Shown in pieces: positions 37,257 through 47,565 of a stretch of DNA of 64,000 nt (position 1 is the first letter of the stretch; every line of letters starts with the position of its first letter). Under the pieces are notes generated by a model. The model was given only the letters and a program-made list of their open reading frames with translations, did no database searches and was not told the origin of the DNA. A program made the position numbers and the translations under genes. This DNA comes from Gammaproteobacteria bacterium (GTDB taxonomy: Bacteria > Pseudomonadota > Gammaproteobacteria > Pseudomonadales > Pseudomonadaceae), in the NCBI GenBank assembly GCA_012728415.1, contig JAAYFD010000053.1, positions 1 through 64,000 of the forward strand, read 5' to 3'.

Positions 37257-37342
37257 CGGCCCAGCACTCAAAAACTGCCGATATCTGCTAAAGTCTGTAT
37301 CTGACATCCGGCCCGCTGATACCGCTGCACAAGGACACCTCC

Positions 37343-40300
37343 ATGCTCGCCCCGCTCACTCCCGGTTTCATGGTGCTACAAGGCAACCAGCTCGAAGATC
37401 TTCGCGAAGTTGCCGTGCACTGGCTGGCCAGCAACCCGCTGCGCCCGCTGGAGCACGAATGCATTCTGGTACAGAGCAACGGCATTGCCCAGTGGCTGAA
37501 AGCCGCGCTGGCCCACAATGACCAGGGCACCGGAATCGCGGCTGCCATCGATGTCCAGTTGCCGGGCCGCTTCATCTGGCAGGCATTTCGCAGTGTTTTT
37601 CCCGAACTGCCCAACAGCTCGCCATTCGACAAGACACCGTTGACCTGGCGGCTGTATCACCTGCTCAATGACTGGAGCAGGCTGCAGGCACAGCTTGGTG
37701 CACAGGCCGGCTGGCTGGCCCCGCTGGAGGGTTTTCTGAGCGCCGACCGCGACCCGCGCCGCTGTTATCAGCTGGCCGGCAAACTGGCCGACCTGTATGA
37801 CCAGTACCAGCTGTACCGCGCCGACTGGCTGCACGCCTGGGAACAGGGCGAGGACGTACTGATACAGGCCAGCGGCACCCGCACACCACTGCCGGACGGC
37901 CAGCGCTGGCAGGCGCTGTTGTGGCGACAGCTGCAACAGTCGATCCGTGGCGAGCAACCCGCCGGCAGCCACGACTGGGCCAGCGCCAGCCGCGCCCACG
38001 TCCACCGGCAGTTTGTCGAGGCCTGCCGTGCATTTTCGCCAGAGCAGCGCCCGCCGGGCCTGCCACGCCGGGTTATCGTTTTCAGCATTTCGTCCCTGCC
38101 GCAGCAAACCCTGCAGCTGCTGCACGCCATCTCTCCCTTCACCCAGGTAATGCTGTTTGTCACCAACCCCTGCCAGCATTACTGGGGCGACCTGGTCGAG
38201 GGCAAGGAGCTGCTCAGGCGCGAATACCGGCGCATTGCCCAACGCAAGGTGCCGGGCAACCTGAACCCGGAAGACCTGCATGCCTACGGCCATCCGTTGC
38301 TGGCTTCCTGGGGCAAACAGGGCCGTGACTTCCTGCACCTGCTTGACGAGCACGATCAGCCCGCCAGCTATCGCCGGCTGTTCAGCCAGCAACGGGTCGA
38401 CCTGTTCAGCGACCCCGGCGACGGCTGCCTGCTGCACCAGCTGCAGGGCGACATCCTGCAGCTGCGCCCGCTGGCCGAGCGCCAGGCCCTGCACAGCACG
38501 GTGGATGCAGCACAGGACCAGAGCCTGCAGTTTCTGGTGGCGCACAGCCCACAGCGCGAGGTGGAAATCCTGCACGACCAGCTGCTGGCCAGCTTTGCCG
38601 CCGCCCGCGACCGCGGCGAAACCCTGAACGCCCGCGACATTCTGGTGATGGTGCCCGACATCAACCAGTATGCCCCGCACATCCATGCCGTATTTGGCCG
38701 CTACGCCACCCGCCATGACGAGCCGGATGCGCCAAGAGACCCGCGCTTTCTGCCCTATCACATTTCCGACCAGAGCCAGCGCCAGCAAAACACTCTGCTG
38801 ATCGCACTGGAAAAACTGCTGCACCTGCCGCAATCACGCTTTACCGCCAGCGAGCTGTCGGACCTGCTGGACACGCCGGCCCTGCGCGCCCGCTTCGGGC
38901 TGGAGGAGGCGGACCTGCCGGTGCTGCGCCGCTGGATCCGCGGCGCCAACATCCGCTGGGGGCTGAATGCAGGCCAGCGCGCCAGCCTGGAACTGCCAGC
39001 GCTGGAACAAAACACCTGGCTGGCCGGCATCCGCCGCATGCTGCTGGGCTTTGCCATTGGCGATGGCGGCAGCTGGCAGGGCATCGAACCCTACGACGAA
39101 GTAGCCGGACTGGAAGCCGCCCTGCTCGGCCCGCTGGTACAGCTGATCGACGCGCTGGAGCAGGCCAGCCTGGCGCTGGCTGGCACGCACAGCGCCGACG
39201 GCTGGCTGCAGGTACTGGAACAGCTGTTGCAGGATTTCTTTTGCGACAGCAGTCCGGCCGACAGCTGGGCCCTGAGCCAGCTGGAACAGGTACGGGAAAA
39301 CCTGCAAAGCGTCTGGCAGGACGCCGGCCTGGCCGATGAACCGCTGCCACTGGAAGTGGTGCGCGAAGAGTTGCTGGCCGGGCTGGACCAGCCGGGGCTG
39401 TCACAAAAATTTCTGGGCGGCTCGATCAACTTTGCCACCCTGATGCCGATGCGGGCGATTCCCTTTGCCCAGCTGTGGCTGCTGGGCATGAACGACAAGG
39501 ACTACCCGCGCAACATACACCGGGCCGACTTTGACCTGATGGCCAGCGATTACCGCCCCGGCGACCGCTCGCGGCGCGAAGACGACCGCTACCTGTTTCT
39601 TGAAGCCCTGTTGTCGGCCCGCCAGCGGCTGGTAATCAGCTGGATCGGTCGCGACATCCGCGACAACAGCGAACGCCCGCCATCGGTGCTGGTCAGCCAG
39701 CTGCGTGACCATCTGGCCGCCGGCTGGCACAGCGCCAGCGACATCCCGCTGCTGGACGCACTGACCACCGAGCATCCGCTGCAACCCTTCAGCCGCGAGT
39801 ATTTCCGCCCACAGCGTGATCCGCGCCTGTTTACCCATGCCCATGAATGGCGCGAAATCCATGACGACGGGCAGGGCCTGCTGTTCCGGCCGGACGACCT
39901 GCAACAGCTGCCCGCCTGGCAACCGCAAACGCCGCTCAAGCCCGACGCACTGGCCAGCTTCCTGCGCAATCCGGTACAGCATTTTTACCAGCAACGACTC
40001 GGCATCCACTGGTTTGACCACGACACGGACAGCCCGGACAACGAACCCTTTGCCGCCGATGGCCTGGAAGCCTGGGGCTGGCGCAGCCAGCTGCTCGACA
40101 GCAGCCTGCAACTGCTGGCACGCCAGCCGGAGGCGGATACCACAGTCGTGCTGCAACAGTCCATCGAGCGCCTGCAGCGCACCGGCGCGCTGCCCATGCA
40201 GGCCTTTGCCGAAGCGGTACAGCACCAGCTGCATGCCCAGCTGGACGAGCCGCTGCAACGCTATCGGCAACTGCTGGCCGAATACCCGCACGTGCTGGAG

Positions 40301-40822
40301 GCACAGCAGTTGCCGGACACGACCGGCCTCGACGCAGCGGTAACCGGCATCCGCCGCAACAGCCGGGGCGACCACCTGCGTCTTGTGCTGCAGGCCAGCA
40401 ACCTGCATTCCGGCAACAGCCTCAAGCATTACCACCTGGTGCGCCAGTGGCCGCTGCACCTGTGCGCCCAGCTGCAGCAGCCGGTCACCACCCGCTTGCT
40501 GGGGCCGGCCAGCGACATCAGCCTGCCGCCACTGCCTGCCGAGCAGGCCACCAGGCTGCTGCAGGACCTGCACGACGCCTACCTTGCCGGCATGCAGCGT
40601 CCGCTGCCGCTGCCCTGCAAAACCGCCTTTGCCGAACTGCTCAAGCCCGGTGACGGCCGTACCATTTATGAAGGCGGCTACCAGAAAGATGCCGAGCGGG
40701 ACAGCACCCCCGGCCTGCTGCGCTTCTGGCCGGACTACGACAGCCTCTGCGCCGACCCGCTGTTCGAACACTACGCCACACTGCTCTACCGCCCGCTACT
40801 GGAGGCCCTGGAACGGACATGA
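37343..40822 (+). CDS. recC: Exodeoxyribonuclease V gamma subunit RecC
   Basis: A 1159-residue RecC. The N-terminal inactive helicase-like part opens with ILVQSNGIAQWLKAALA, and conserved blocks include FSISSLPQQTLQLLHAISPF near residue 245-265 and PMRAIPFAQLWLLGMNDKDYPR near 700. RecC recognises Chi and splits the strands for RecB and RecD in double-strand break repair. Length agrees with the family. recC, recB and recD overlap each other by 4 bases, so the three subunits are made from one message in balanced amounts. Confidence 0.95.
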   Translation: MLAPLTPGFMVLQGNQLEDLREVAVHWLASNPLRPLEHECILVQSNGIAQWLKAALAHNDQGTGIAAAIDVQLPGRFIWQAFRSVFPELPNSSPFDKTPLTWRLYHLLNDWSRLQAQLGAQAGWLAPLEGFLSADRDPRRCYQLAGKLADLYDQYQLYRADWLHAWEQGEDVLIQASGTRTPLPDGQRWQALLWRQLQQSIRGEQPAGSHDWASASRAHVHRQFVEACRAFSPEQRPPGLPRRVIVFSISSLPQQTLQLLHAISPFTQVMLFVTNPCQHYWGDLVEGKELLRREYRRIAQRKVPGNLNPEDLHAYGHPLLASWGKQGRDFLHLLDEHDQPASYRRLFSQQRVDLFSDPGDGCLLHQLQGDILQLRPLAERQALHSTVDAAQDQSLQFLVAHSPQREVEILHDQLLASFAAARDRGETLNARDILVMVPDINQYAPHIHAVFGRYATRHDEPDAPRDPRFLPYHISDQSQRQQNTLLIALEKLLHLPQSRFTASELSDLLDTPALRARFGLEEADLPVLRRWIRGANIRWGLNAGQRASLELPALEQNTWLAGIRRMLLGFAIGDGGSWQGIEPYDEVAGLEAALLGPLVQLIDALEQASLALAGTHSADGWLQVLEQLLQDFFCDSSPADSWALSQLEQVRENLQSVWQDAGLADEPLPLEVVREELLAGLDQPGLSQKFLGGSINFATLMPMRAIPFAQLWLLGMNDKDYPRNIHRADFDLMASDYRPGDRSRREDDRYLFLEALLSARQRLVISWIGRDIRDNSERPPSVLVSQLRDHLAAGWHSASDIPLLDALTTEHPLQPFSREYFRPQRDPRLFTHAHEWREIHDDGQGLLFRPDDLQQLPAWQPQTPLKPDALASFLRNPVQHFYQQRLGIHWFDHDTDSPDNEPFAADGLEAWGWRSQLLDSSLQLLARQPEADTTVVLQQSIERLQRTGALPMQAFAEAVQHQLHAQLDEPLQRYRQLLAEYPHVLEAQQLPDTTGLDAAVTGIRRNSRGDHLRLVLQASNLHSGNSLKHYHLVRQWPLHLCAQLQQPVTTRLLGPASDISLPPLPAEQATRLLQDLHDAYLAGMQRPLPLPCKTAFAELLKPGDGRTIYEGGYQKDAERDSTPGLLRFWPDYDSLCADPLFEHYATLLYRPLLEALERT

Positions 40823-43800
40823 CCCACTCCCCCCCCAGCCAGCTCGACCCGCTTGCTTTTCCGCTGACCGGCAGCCGCCTGATCGAAGCCAGCGCCGGTA
40901 CCGGCAAAACCTTTACCATTGCCCTGCTCTATGTACGGCTGGTGCTGGGCAACGACCGCCACGGCAATGGCTTCACGCAACCGCTGACCCCGGCGCAAAT
41001 TCTGGTGGTGACCTTTACCGATCTGGCCGCCGGCGAACTGCGCGACCGCATCCGCGCCCGCCTGGTGGAAGCCGCCGAATATTTCCGCAACCCGCAATTG
41101 CAGGCCGACCCGCTGCTGGCCCGGCTGCGCAGCCAGTACCCCGAAAGCGACTGGCCGGGCTGCGCCTGGCGCCTGCAAATGGCCTCCGAAAGCATGGATG
41201 AGGCCAGCATTTCCACCATCCACAGCTGGTGCAACCGCATGCTGGTGGAGCACGCCTTCGACACCCGCGGCCTGTTCAACCGCGAGCTGGTCACCGACAC
41301 CAGCGAGCTGCTGACCGAGGTGGTACAGGACTACTGGCGGATCCACTTTTATCCGCTGGACGCCACACAGGCCGGCCTCATCAGCCAGACCCTGGGCAGC
41401 CCCGCCGGTCTCGAACAGCGATTGCACGACCTGTTGCAGCCGGGTGTGGATGGCGTCAGCTATTGCGGTGTTGCCGTCAGGGCCAGCCTTGCCGATATCG
41501 AACAGGCCCTGCAACAACAGGCCGAACTGGCCCGTCAGCGCGAACAGAGCGAGACAGAAACCCGCCAATACTGGGCGCAGCACTGGCCGCAAATCCGTGA
41601 CTATCTGCTGGAAATCCGCCCGCGCCTGGACAGCCGCAGCCACGACAGCAAGGACATCGAGACATTTACACCGCTGCTGCAACAAATCGAAGACTGGGCC
41701 AACGGACGCGGCGATGAGCCCGGCAAGCTGAAAAACTTTGCCAGCAACGCCTTCAAGTTCAAGAAAAACCAGCAACCGGACGCACCGCCCCCGGCCGTGG
41801 TGCAGCAGGCTTTCGACCTGATGCACCAGCGCAACCAGCTGCAGCAGCAAGAACCCGAGCACGACCTGAATGCCCTGCTGCTGGCCCACGCCGCCAGCTG
41901 GGTGCGGCAGCAGTTTGACCAGCGCATGCAGCAGCGGGTGCAAATGGGCTTCAACGACCTTTTGCTCCAGCTCGAACAGGCCCTGCATCCGGAACAGGGC
42001 GAACCGGCCCTGCAGCTGGCAGCAACCCTCAAGCGCTGCTTTCCGGTGGCAATGATCGACGAATTCCAGGATACCGACCCGATCCAGTACGGCATTTTTG
42101 ACCGCATTTACCAGGTGGCAGACAACGACGCCGACAGCGGCCTGTTCATGATTGGCGACCCCAAGCAGTCGATCTACAGCTTCCGCGGCGCCGACATCCA
42201 CACCTACCTGGCAGCCCGCCGCGCCACCACCGGCCGCCACTACACACTGCAAACCAACTACCGCTCCACCCCCGCTGTGATAGAAGCCTGCAACCACTTT
42301 TTTGCCCATGCCGAAAAATACCCGCAGGGCGCATTCGGCTACCGCCGTGATGACGACGACCCTATCCCTTTTTTGCCGGTTGCGGCCGGCGCCAGCAAAC
42401 AGCAGCTGTGGCAGCAGGGCCAGGCCGTTGACCCTATGACCCTCTGGTATTTTTCCGGCGAAAGCAATGGCGACCCGCTGCTGGGCATGGTCCGCTACCG
42501 GCAGCAGGCGGCCGCTGCCGCAGCCAGCCAGATTACCCGCTGGCTCGGCGATGCCGCGGCCGGACGCATGGGTTTTGGCGAGGACGGCATCAGCCAACCC
42601 CTGCAGCCGGCCGACATTGCGGTACTGGTACGCACCGGCAGCGAAGCCGGTTACATCAGCCGTGCCCTGCATGAGCGCGGTATCGCCAGCGTCTACCTGT
42701 CCGACCGCGAATCGCTGTTTGCCAGCGCCGAAGCCGCCGACCTACTGCACTGGCTGCATGCCTGCGCCGACCCCGGCAACGAACAGCGGGTTCGTGCCGC
42801 ACTGGGCACCCAGACCCTGCACCTGCCGCTGCACCAGCTGCTGGACTGGCAGGACGACGAGCTGGCCTGGGAAGAGCAAACCCGCCAGTTCTACCACCTG
42901 CAGCGGGTCTGGCAGCGCCAGGGCGTGCTGGTGATGCTGCAGCGCCTGCTACAGCACTACCAGCTACCGGCCCGCCTGCTGCAACAGCCCCGTGGCGAGC
43001 GCAGCCTGACCAACCTGCTGCATCTGGCCGAATGGCTGCAGGAAGCCTCCACCCGGCTCGACGGCCAGCAGGCACTGATCCGCCACCTGGCCGAACAACT
43101 GGACAAGAATGACCAGCAGGCCCTGCTGCGGCTGGAAAGCGATGCCCGCCGCGTGAGGATTCTCACCATCCACAAGTCCAAGGGACTGGAGTTTCCGCTG
43201 GTGGTGCTGCCCTTTATCAGCAGCTGGCGCGACATTGACGGCAAACAAAAACAGGTCAGCTACCAGCTGGACGAGCAACACTACTGCGAAGTGGCCGGCC
43301 AGAAAAACTTTGCCGAAGCCTGGCAACAGGCCAACCGCGAGCGCCTCCGCGAAGACCTGCGCCTGCTCTATGTGGCCCTGACCCGCGCCAGCTACGGCCT
43401 GTGGCTGGGGCTGGCACCGCTAAAAAGCGGCAACTCGAAAAAGCCCCAACTGGAACGCTCCGCCATCGGCTACATCCTCAATGCCGGCGAGCCCCTGGCC
43501 GATGCGCCGGCAGTCAGCCAGGCCATCGACCGGCTGGCAGCCGGTGGCGGCATCCGGCGCCAGCCGGCACCGGACATCAGCGACAATTGCCTGCCGCCGG
43601 AAGCAGCCGAACAGCTGGAGCCGGCACGCACCAGCCCGGACATGGGCTACCTGCGCAACTGGTGGATTGCCAGCTATTCGGCACTCAGGTTTGGCGGCCA
43701 GACCGATGAGCCACTGCCCGCCAGCGAACCGCAAAGCGCCCGCGAAGACCAGCTGTACGAAATCAGCCAGAGCCAACCGGCCGGACCCGTACCGGACAGC

Positions 43801-44595
43801 GTCCACAACAGCACGGACAGCAGCGGCTTCATGCATCACTTCCCCCGTGGCAGCCACTGGGGTACCTTCCTGCACGGTTTGCTGGAATGGGCCGCCACGG
43901 CCCGGGGCGTGGACCCGGCAACCGGCAGCCCCCTGTACGGCTTTGCCGCGGCCTGCAAAGACCGGAGCATCCGCGACGACCTGCTTCAGCGCCGCTGCCG
44001 CCTGCGCAATATCAGCGACCAGGCCGGACCTCTCAGCGAGTGGCTACAGGCCTTTTTGCAGCAGCCCTGGCCCGAACAGGGTTTTGCCCTGTGCGACCTG
44101 CAGCCGGACCAGCTGGCGGTCGAACTGGAGTTCCTGCTGGAAATCCATCAGGTCGATACCCTCGAACTGGACCGGCTGATCAGCACCCACAGCCAGCCAC
44201 AAGGCCAGGCGCCACGCGCCCGCAGCAACTCCCTGAACGGCCTGCTCAAGGGCTTTATCGACCTGGTGGTCGAGCATCAGGGCCGCTACTACCTGATCGA
44301 CTGGAAATCCAACCACCTGGGCGACAGCGATGCCGCCTACGACCGCACCGGCATGCAGCAGGCGATTCTGGAATACCGCTACGACATGCAATACATGCTG
44401 TATATCCTGGCGCTGCACCGCCAGCTGCGCAGCCGCCTGCCGGAGTATGACTACGACCGGCACATGGGCGGTGCCGTCTACTGTTTCCTGCGCGGCTGGC
44501 AGAACAGCGAAACCCGCGGCCTGTTTCATGATCGCCCGCCGCGGGAGCTGATCGAACAGCTCGACCAGCTGTTCAGCCGGAGGGCACACGCATGA
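40819..44595 (+). CDS. recB: Exodeoxyribonuclease V beta subunit RecB
   Basis: A 1258-residue SF1A helicase-nuclease. Walker A is ASAGTGKT (K30), the DEFQDTDPIQY motif follows near residue 415, and GDPKQSIYSFRGAD near 445. The C-terminal nuclease has D1148 (GFIDL), D1161 and K1163 (DWKSN); the 13- and 2-residue spacings match those of Escherichia coli D1067, D1080 and K1082. It is the 3'-5' motor and the only nuclease of RecBCD. No motif is missing. Confidence 0.96.
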   Translation: MTHSPPSQLDPLAFPLTGSRLIEASAGTGKTFTIALLYVRLVLGNDRHGNGFTQPLTPAQILVVTFTDLAAGELRDRIRARLVEAAEYFRNPQLQADPLLARLRSQYPESDWPGCAWRLQMASESMDEASISTIHSWCNRMLVEHAFDTRGLFNRELVTDTSELLTEVVQDYWRIHFYPLDATQAGLISQTLGSPAGLEQRLHDLLQPGVDGVSYCGVAVRASLADIEQALQQQAELARQREQSETETRQYWAQHWPQIRDYLLEIRPRLDSRSHDSKDIETFTPLLQQIEDWANGRGDEPGKLKNFASNAFKFKKNQQPDAPPPAVVQQAFDLMHQRNQLQQQEPEHDLNALLLAHAASWVRQQFDQRMQQRVQMGFNDLLLQLEQALHPEQGEPALQLAATLKRCFPVAMIDEFQDTDPIQYGIFDRIYQVADNDADSGLFMIGDPKQSIYSFRGADIHTYLAARRATTGRHYTLQTNYRSTPAVIEACNHFFAHAEKYPQGAFGYRRDDDDPIPFLPVAAGASKQQLWQQGQAVDPMTLWYFSGESNGDPLLGMVRYRQQAAAAAASQITRWLGDAAAGRMGFGEDGISQPLQPADIAVLVRTGSEAGYISRALHERGIASVYLSDRESLFASAEAADLLHWLHACADPGNEQRVRAALGTQTLHLPLHQLLDWQDDELAWEEQTRQFYHLQRVWQRQGVLVMLQRLLQHYQLPARLLQQPRGERSLTNLLHLAEWLQEASTRLDGQQALIRHLAEQLDKNDQQALLRLESDARRVRILTIHKSKGLEFPLVVLPFISSWRDIDGKQKQVSYQLDEQHYCEVAGQKNFAEAWQQANRERLREDLRLLYVALTRASYGLWLGLAPLKSGNSKKPQLERSAIGYILNAGEPLADAPAVSQAIDRLAAGGGIRRQPAPDISDNCLPPEAAEQLEPARTSPDMGYLRNWWIASYSALRFGGQTDEPLPASEPQSAREDQLYEISQSQPAGPVPDSVHNSTDSSGFMHHFPRGSHWGTFLHGLLEWAATARGVDPATGSPLYGFAAACKDRSIRDDLLQRRCRLRNISDQAGPLSEWLQAFLQQPWPEQGFALCDLQPDQLAVELEFLLEIHQVDTLELDRLISTHSQPQGQAPRARSNSLNGLLKGFIDLVVEHQGRYYLIDWKSNHLGDSDAAYDRTGMQQAILEYRYDMQYMLYILALHRQLRSRLPEYDYDRHMGGAVYCFLRGWQNSETRGLFHDRPPRELIEQLDQLFSRRAHA

Positions 44596-46595
44596 ACATC
44601 AGCGCCCAACAACTGCTGCAAACGCTTGCCACCTGGACAGAGCTGGGCGCCCTGCGCAGCCTGGACCTGGCCCTGACCCGTTTCATTCACCAGCAACAGC
44701 CACAAACACCGGCCGTGCTGCTGGCCATCGCGCTGGTCAGCGAGCGCAACGGCCACGGTCATGTCTGCCTCGACCTGCAGGCCACGTTGCGCCAGCCCGA
44801 GCTGTTGAACGGCTTGCCCGTCACATACACCGACAACGACGGGCAAGCGGCCAACGCCGGGCTGGCCGGCTCCCTCAGCCTGGAGCAGTGGGTCAGTGAA
44901 CTGGCCGCCAGCAGCGCCGTGGAAAATCGGCTGGGCGGACAGGCAAACCAGCCCGCCAGCCCGGCCGACAGCCGTCCGCTGGTGCTGGCCGGCACTGCCG
45001 GCCAGCCGCTGCTCTACCTGCGCCGTTACTGGCAGTATGAACAGCACATCCGCCAGGCCATCGAGCAACGTCTGGCCCGCCAGTACACCTTGCCGGTTGC
45101 AGCCAGCCGCGACCTGTTGCAACAGCTGTTCCGCGAACAGTCCCCGACCGGCACCGACTGGCAAAAAGTCGCCTGCCTGCTGGCCGCCCGCAGCGGCTTC
45201 GCCATCATCACCGGCGGTCCCGGCACCGGCAAAACCACCACCGTGGTGCGCCTGCTGGCGCTATTGCAGGGGCTGCACCAGAGCCAGCAGCCGGACAGCC
45301 AGCTGCAAATCCATCTGGCCGCCCCCACCGGCAAGGCCGCCGCCCGCCTCAGCGAATCCATCAGCGGCAACATCGACAGCCTGCCACTGGCGGGCACAAG
45401 CGGCCAGCGCATCCGCCAGGCCATACCGCGTGAGGTGACCACCCTGCACCGCCTGCTTGGCAGCCGGCCGGACAGCCGCCATTTCCGGCATAACGCTGCA
45501 AATCCGCTGGCCACCGATCTGGTGGTGGTGGACGAAGCCTCGATGATGGATGTCGACATGATGGCGCGGCTGGTCGATGCCCTGCCTCCGCATGCACGCC
45601 TGATCCTGCTTGGCGACAAGGACCAGCTGGCTTCGGTGGAGGCCGGCTCGGTCCTTGCCGACCTCTGTCAGGGTGCCGATGACGCCCACTACACCGCAGA
45701 TACCCTTGCCTGGCTACAACAGCTGGGCGATGAAAACCTTGACACCGGCTACCTCGACCCGCAGGGCACACCGCTGCAGCAGGCCACCTGCATGCTGCGC
45801 CACAGCTACCGCTTCAATGCCCATCCCGGCATTGGCGCGCTGGCCGAGGCCGCCAACAGCGGACAGGCCACTGCCGCACAGATCGGGCAAATCATCAGCG
45901 CACACCCGGACAGCCTGCACTGGCTGCGCCTTGGCTTGCAGGACAGCAGCGGGCAGCCGGAGCTGGCCGCCCTGGACAAGCTGGCCGTGGCCGGTTATCG
46001 CGGCTATCTGCAATGCCTGAACACGCAGCAGCCGGCCAGCGACGACAGCGATGCACTGGAGCAGTGGGCACTGGCGGTGTTTGCCGCGCACAACAGTTTT
46101 CAGCTGTTGACGGCCATGCGCCGTGGCATATTTGGCGTGGACAACATCAACCAGCGGGTGCGCCAGGCGTTGCAGGGCCAGCAGCTGCTACCCGACAGCC
46201 CCGGCAGCTGGTATCACGGCCGGCCGGTGCTGGTCACACGCAACGATTACAGCCTGCGCCTGATGAACGGCGATATCGGCATCTGCATGCAGTGGCCCGG
46301 CGGCACCCTGCGGGTTGCCTTTGCCGATGGCCATGGCGGCATACGCTGGATCCTGCCCAGCCGCCTGCAGGCCGTGGAAAGCGTCTTCGCCATGACGGTG
46401 CACAAGTCCCAGGGCTCCGAGTTCACCCACACCGCACTGGTACTGCCGGATCACAGCAGCCCGGTGCTGACCAAGGAGCTGGTGTATACCGCCATTACCC
46501 GTTCCAAGGAGAAGTTCACCCTGCTTACCGCCAGTGACAGCGTGCTGGCACGCGCGCTGCAACAGCAGGTGCAAAGGGCCAGCGGCCTTGTATAG
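44592..46595 (+). CDS. recD: Exodeoxyribonuclease V alpha subunit RecD
   Basis: A 667-residue SF1B helicase. Walker A reads GGPGTGKTTT (K214), Walker B VVVDEASMMDVDM, then LGDKDQLASVEAGSVLADL, and the C-terminal motifs AMTVHKSQGSEF and LVYTAITRSK are intact. RecD is the 5'-3' motor that drives the fast strand and controls RecB nuclease before Chi. It overlaps recB by 4 bases. A stem-loop with a TTCG loop lies 4 bases past the stop. Confidence 0.95.
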   Translation: MNISAQQLLQTLATWTELGALRSLDLALTRFIHQQQPQTPAVLLAIALVSERNGHGHVCLDLQATLRQPELLNGLPVTYTDNDGQAANAGLAGSLSLEQWVSELAASSAVENRLGGQANQPASPADSRPLVLAGTAGQPLLYLRRYWQYEQHIRQAIEQRLARQYTLPVAASRDLLQQLFREQSPTGTDWQKVACLLAARSGFAIITGGPGTGKTTTVVRLLALLQGLHQSQQPDSQLQIHLAAPTGKAAARLSESISGNIDSLPLAGTSGQRIRQAIPREVTTLHRLLGSRPDSRHFRHNAANPLATDLVVVDEASMMDVDMMARLVDALPPHARLILLGDKDQLASVEAGSVLADLCQGADDAHYTADTLAWLQQLGDENLDTGYLDPQGTPLQQATCMLRHSYRFNAHPGIGALAEAANSGQATAAQIGQIISAHPDSLHWLRLGLQDSSGQPELAALDKLAVAGYRGYLQCLNTQQPASDDSDALEQWALAVFAAHNSFQLLTAMRRGIFGVDNINQRVRQALQGQQLLPDSPGSWYHGRPVLVTRNDYSLRLMNGDIGICMQWPGGTLRVAFADGHGGIRWILPSRLQAVESVFAMTVHKSQGSEFTHTALVLPDHSSPVLTKELVYTAITRSKEKFTLLTASDSVLARALQQQVQRASGLV

Positions 46596-46598
46596 GGA

Positions 46599-46612
46599 GC
46601 GGCTTCGGCCGC
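46599..46612 (+). terminator. Short UUCG hairpin after recD
   Basis: GCGGC-TTCG-GCCGC is a perfect 5-pair stem with a very stable tetraloop, located 4 bases after the recD stop. It lacks a T-tract, so it may stabilise the 3' end rather than terminate. It directly precedes dispersed repeat copy B. Confidence 0.4.
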
Positions 46613-46625
46613 AATGGCCTGCCGG

Positions 46626-46695
46626 GCGGCTTGAGCCGCGACCGGTAGCAGCCCCGCCGGGTCAGCCATGGTCGCCACTGAGGTGGTTCCTGCAG
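46626..46695 (+). repeat. Dispersed palindrome-bounded repeat, copy B
   Basis: It starts with GCGGCTTGAGCCGC (46626-46639) and ends with GCCACTGAGGTGGT followed by TCCTGCAG (to 46695). The interior GTCAGCCATGGTCGCCACTG is almost the same as in copy C. It lies between the convergent recD and comF genes. Confidence 0.8.
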
Positions 46696-46741
46696 GGGCG
46701 TCTGCGGCCAACTCCGTTGTTCATCTGCGATCGACGCCACT

Positions 46742-47503
46742 TTATGGGCCGAAATCTGCAGCAGCTGTTCCAGACAAACCGGTTCGCGCCAGGCAGTACA
46801 CATCCACCCGCCGGGCACCGGCAGCCAGCAGGGCGCGGGCCAGCGCGGCACAGGTGGCACCGGTGGTCAACACGTCATCTATCAGCGCCACATGCAAGCC
46901 GCTGATCTGTTCTGGCCGGGCCACGGCAAAAGCATTGCGCATATTGGCTTCGCGCTGATGAACATTCAGACCTTGTTGGATTTTCGTGGTTTTTATCCGG
47001 TCAACGGCTTGCGACAGCACCGGAACCTGCAACCCCTTACTCAGCCAGTTGGCAATCATCTGTGCCTGATTGTAGCCGCGCTGACGCAGGCGTTTACGGG
47101 CCAGGGGGACAGGCACCAGCACCTCAGCCAGTTCCAGACCGTCTTCCTGGTGCAAGTATTCCAGATGACTGGCCAGCAGCAGACTGAGCAGGCGACCCGC
47201 AGGCCAGTTGCTGGCGTATTTGAAACTGCCAATCAGCATGTCCAGCGGAAAATCATACCTCCAGGCACAATGCACCTGCTGAAACGGCTGACGCCGCTGT
47301 TGGCAACCTGCGCACTCCACATCACCCACCGGAATTGGCAAGGCACAGTGGCAACAACCATGTATCAGCCAGGGCAAATCCAGTTGACAGCCGCTGCAAA
47401 TCGGCAGTGCCTGACCCGACAGCCGGCCCAGGCAGAGCAGACAGGCGTCCGGTTGTAACAAACTGGCGTAAACTTTTTTGATCCACGAAAGTTGACAGGC
47501 CAT
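46742..47503 (-). CDS. comF: ComF family protein
   Basis: A 253-residue protein with an N-terminal cysteine cluster (LCLGRL, CSGCQ, CCHCALP, CAGCQQ; two CxxC-type zinc knuckles) and a C-terminal phosphoribosyltransferase-like domain with VPVPLARKRLRQRGYNQA and the PRPP loop VALIDDVLTTGAT. ComF proteins take part in DNA uptake in naturally competent bacteria and occur widely elsewhere. It is divergent from bioB, the usual position in pseudomonads. Its first codons contain the candidate bioB control region. Confidence 0.9.
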   Translation of the reverse strand: MACQLSWIKKVYASLLQPDACLLCLGRLSGQALPICSGCQLDLPWLIHGCCHCALPIPVGDVECAGCQQRRQPFQQVHCAWRYDFPLDMLIGSFKYASNWPAGRLLSLLLASHLEYLHQEDGLELAEVLVPVPLARKRLRQRGYNQAQMIANWLSKGLQVPVLSQAVDRIKTTKIQQGLNVHQREANMRNAFAVARPEQISGLHVALIDDVLTTGATCAALARALLAAGARRVDVYCLARTGLSGTAAADFGP

Positions 47504-47520
47504 GACTCCTCCCTGAATAT
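47466..47520 (+). promoter_or_regulatory. Candidate bioB promoter with BirA-like site
   Basis: TTGACA (47492-47497) with GAATAT 17 bases on makes a possible promoter. Overlapping it, GTAAAC (47468-47473) and GTTGAC (47491-47496) are imperfect inverted half-sites 17 bases apart, resembling the BirA operator type (TTGTAAACC and GGTTTACAA). The right half-site is weak. Confidence 0.35.
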
Positions 47521-47565
47521 GGCATTTGCTTCGTGCAGTCTAGCAGCCATAAAAAGGAATAACCC

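Noticed and set aside
40786-42672. 628-residue reading frame antisense to recB
   Set aside because: It mirrors the codon bias of recB, has low-complexity Gly/Ala/Gln-rich composition, no family similarity and no ribosome binding site. Similar long antisense frames at 2039-3391, 19941-21176 and 37376-38833 are rejected for the same reason.
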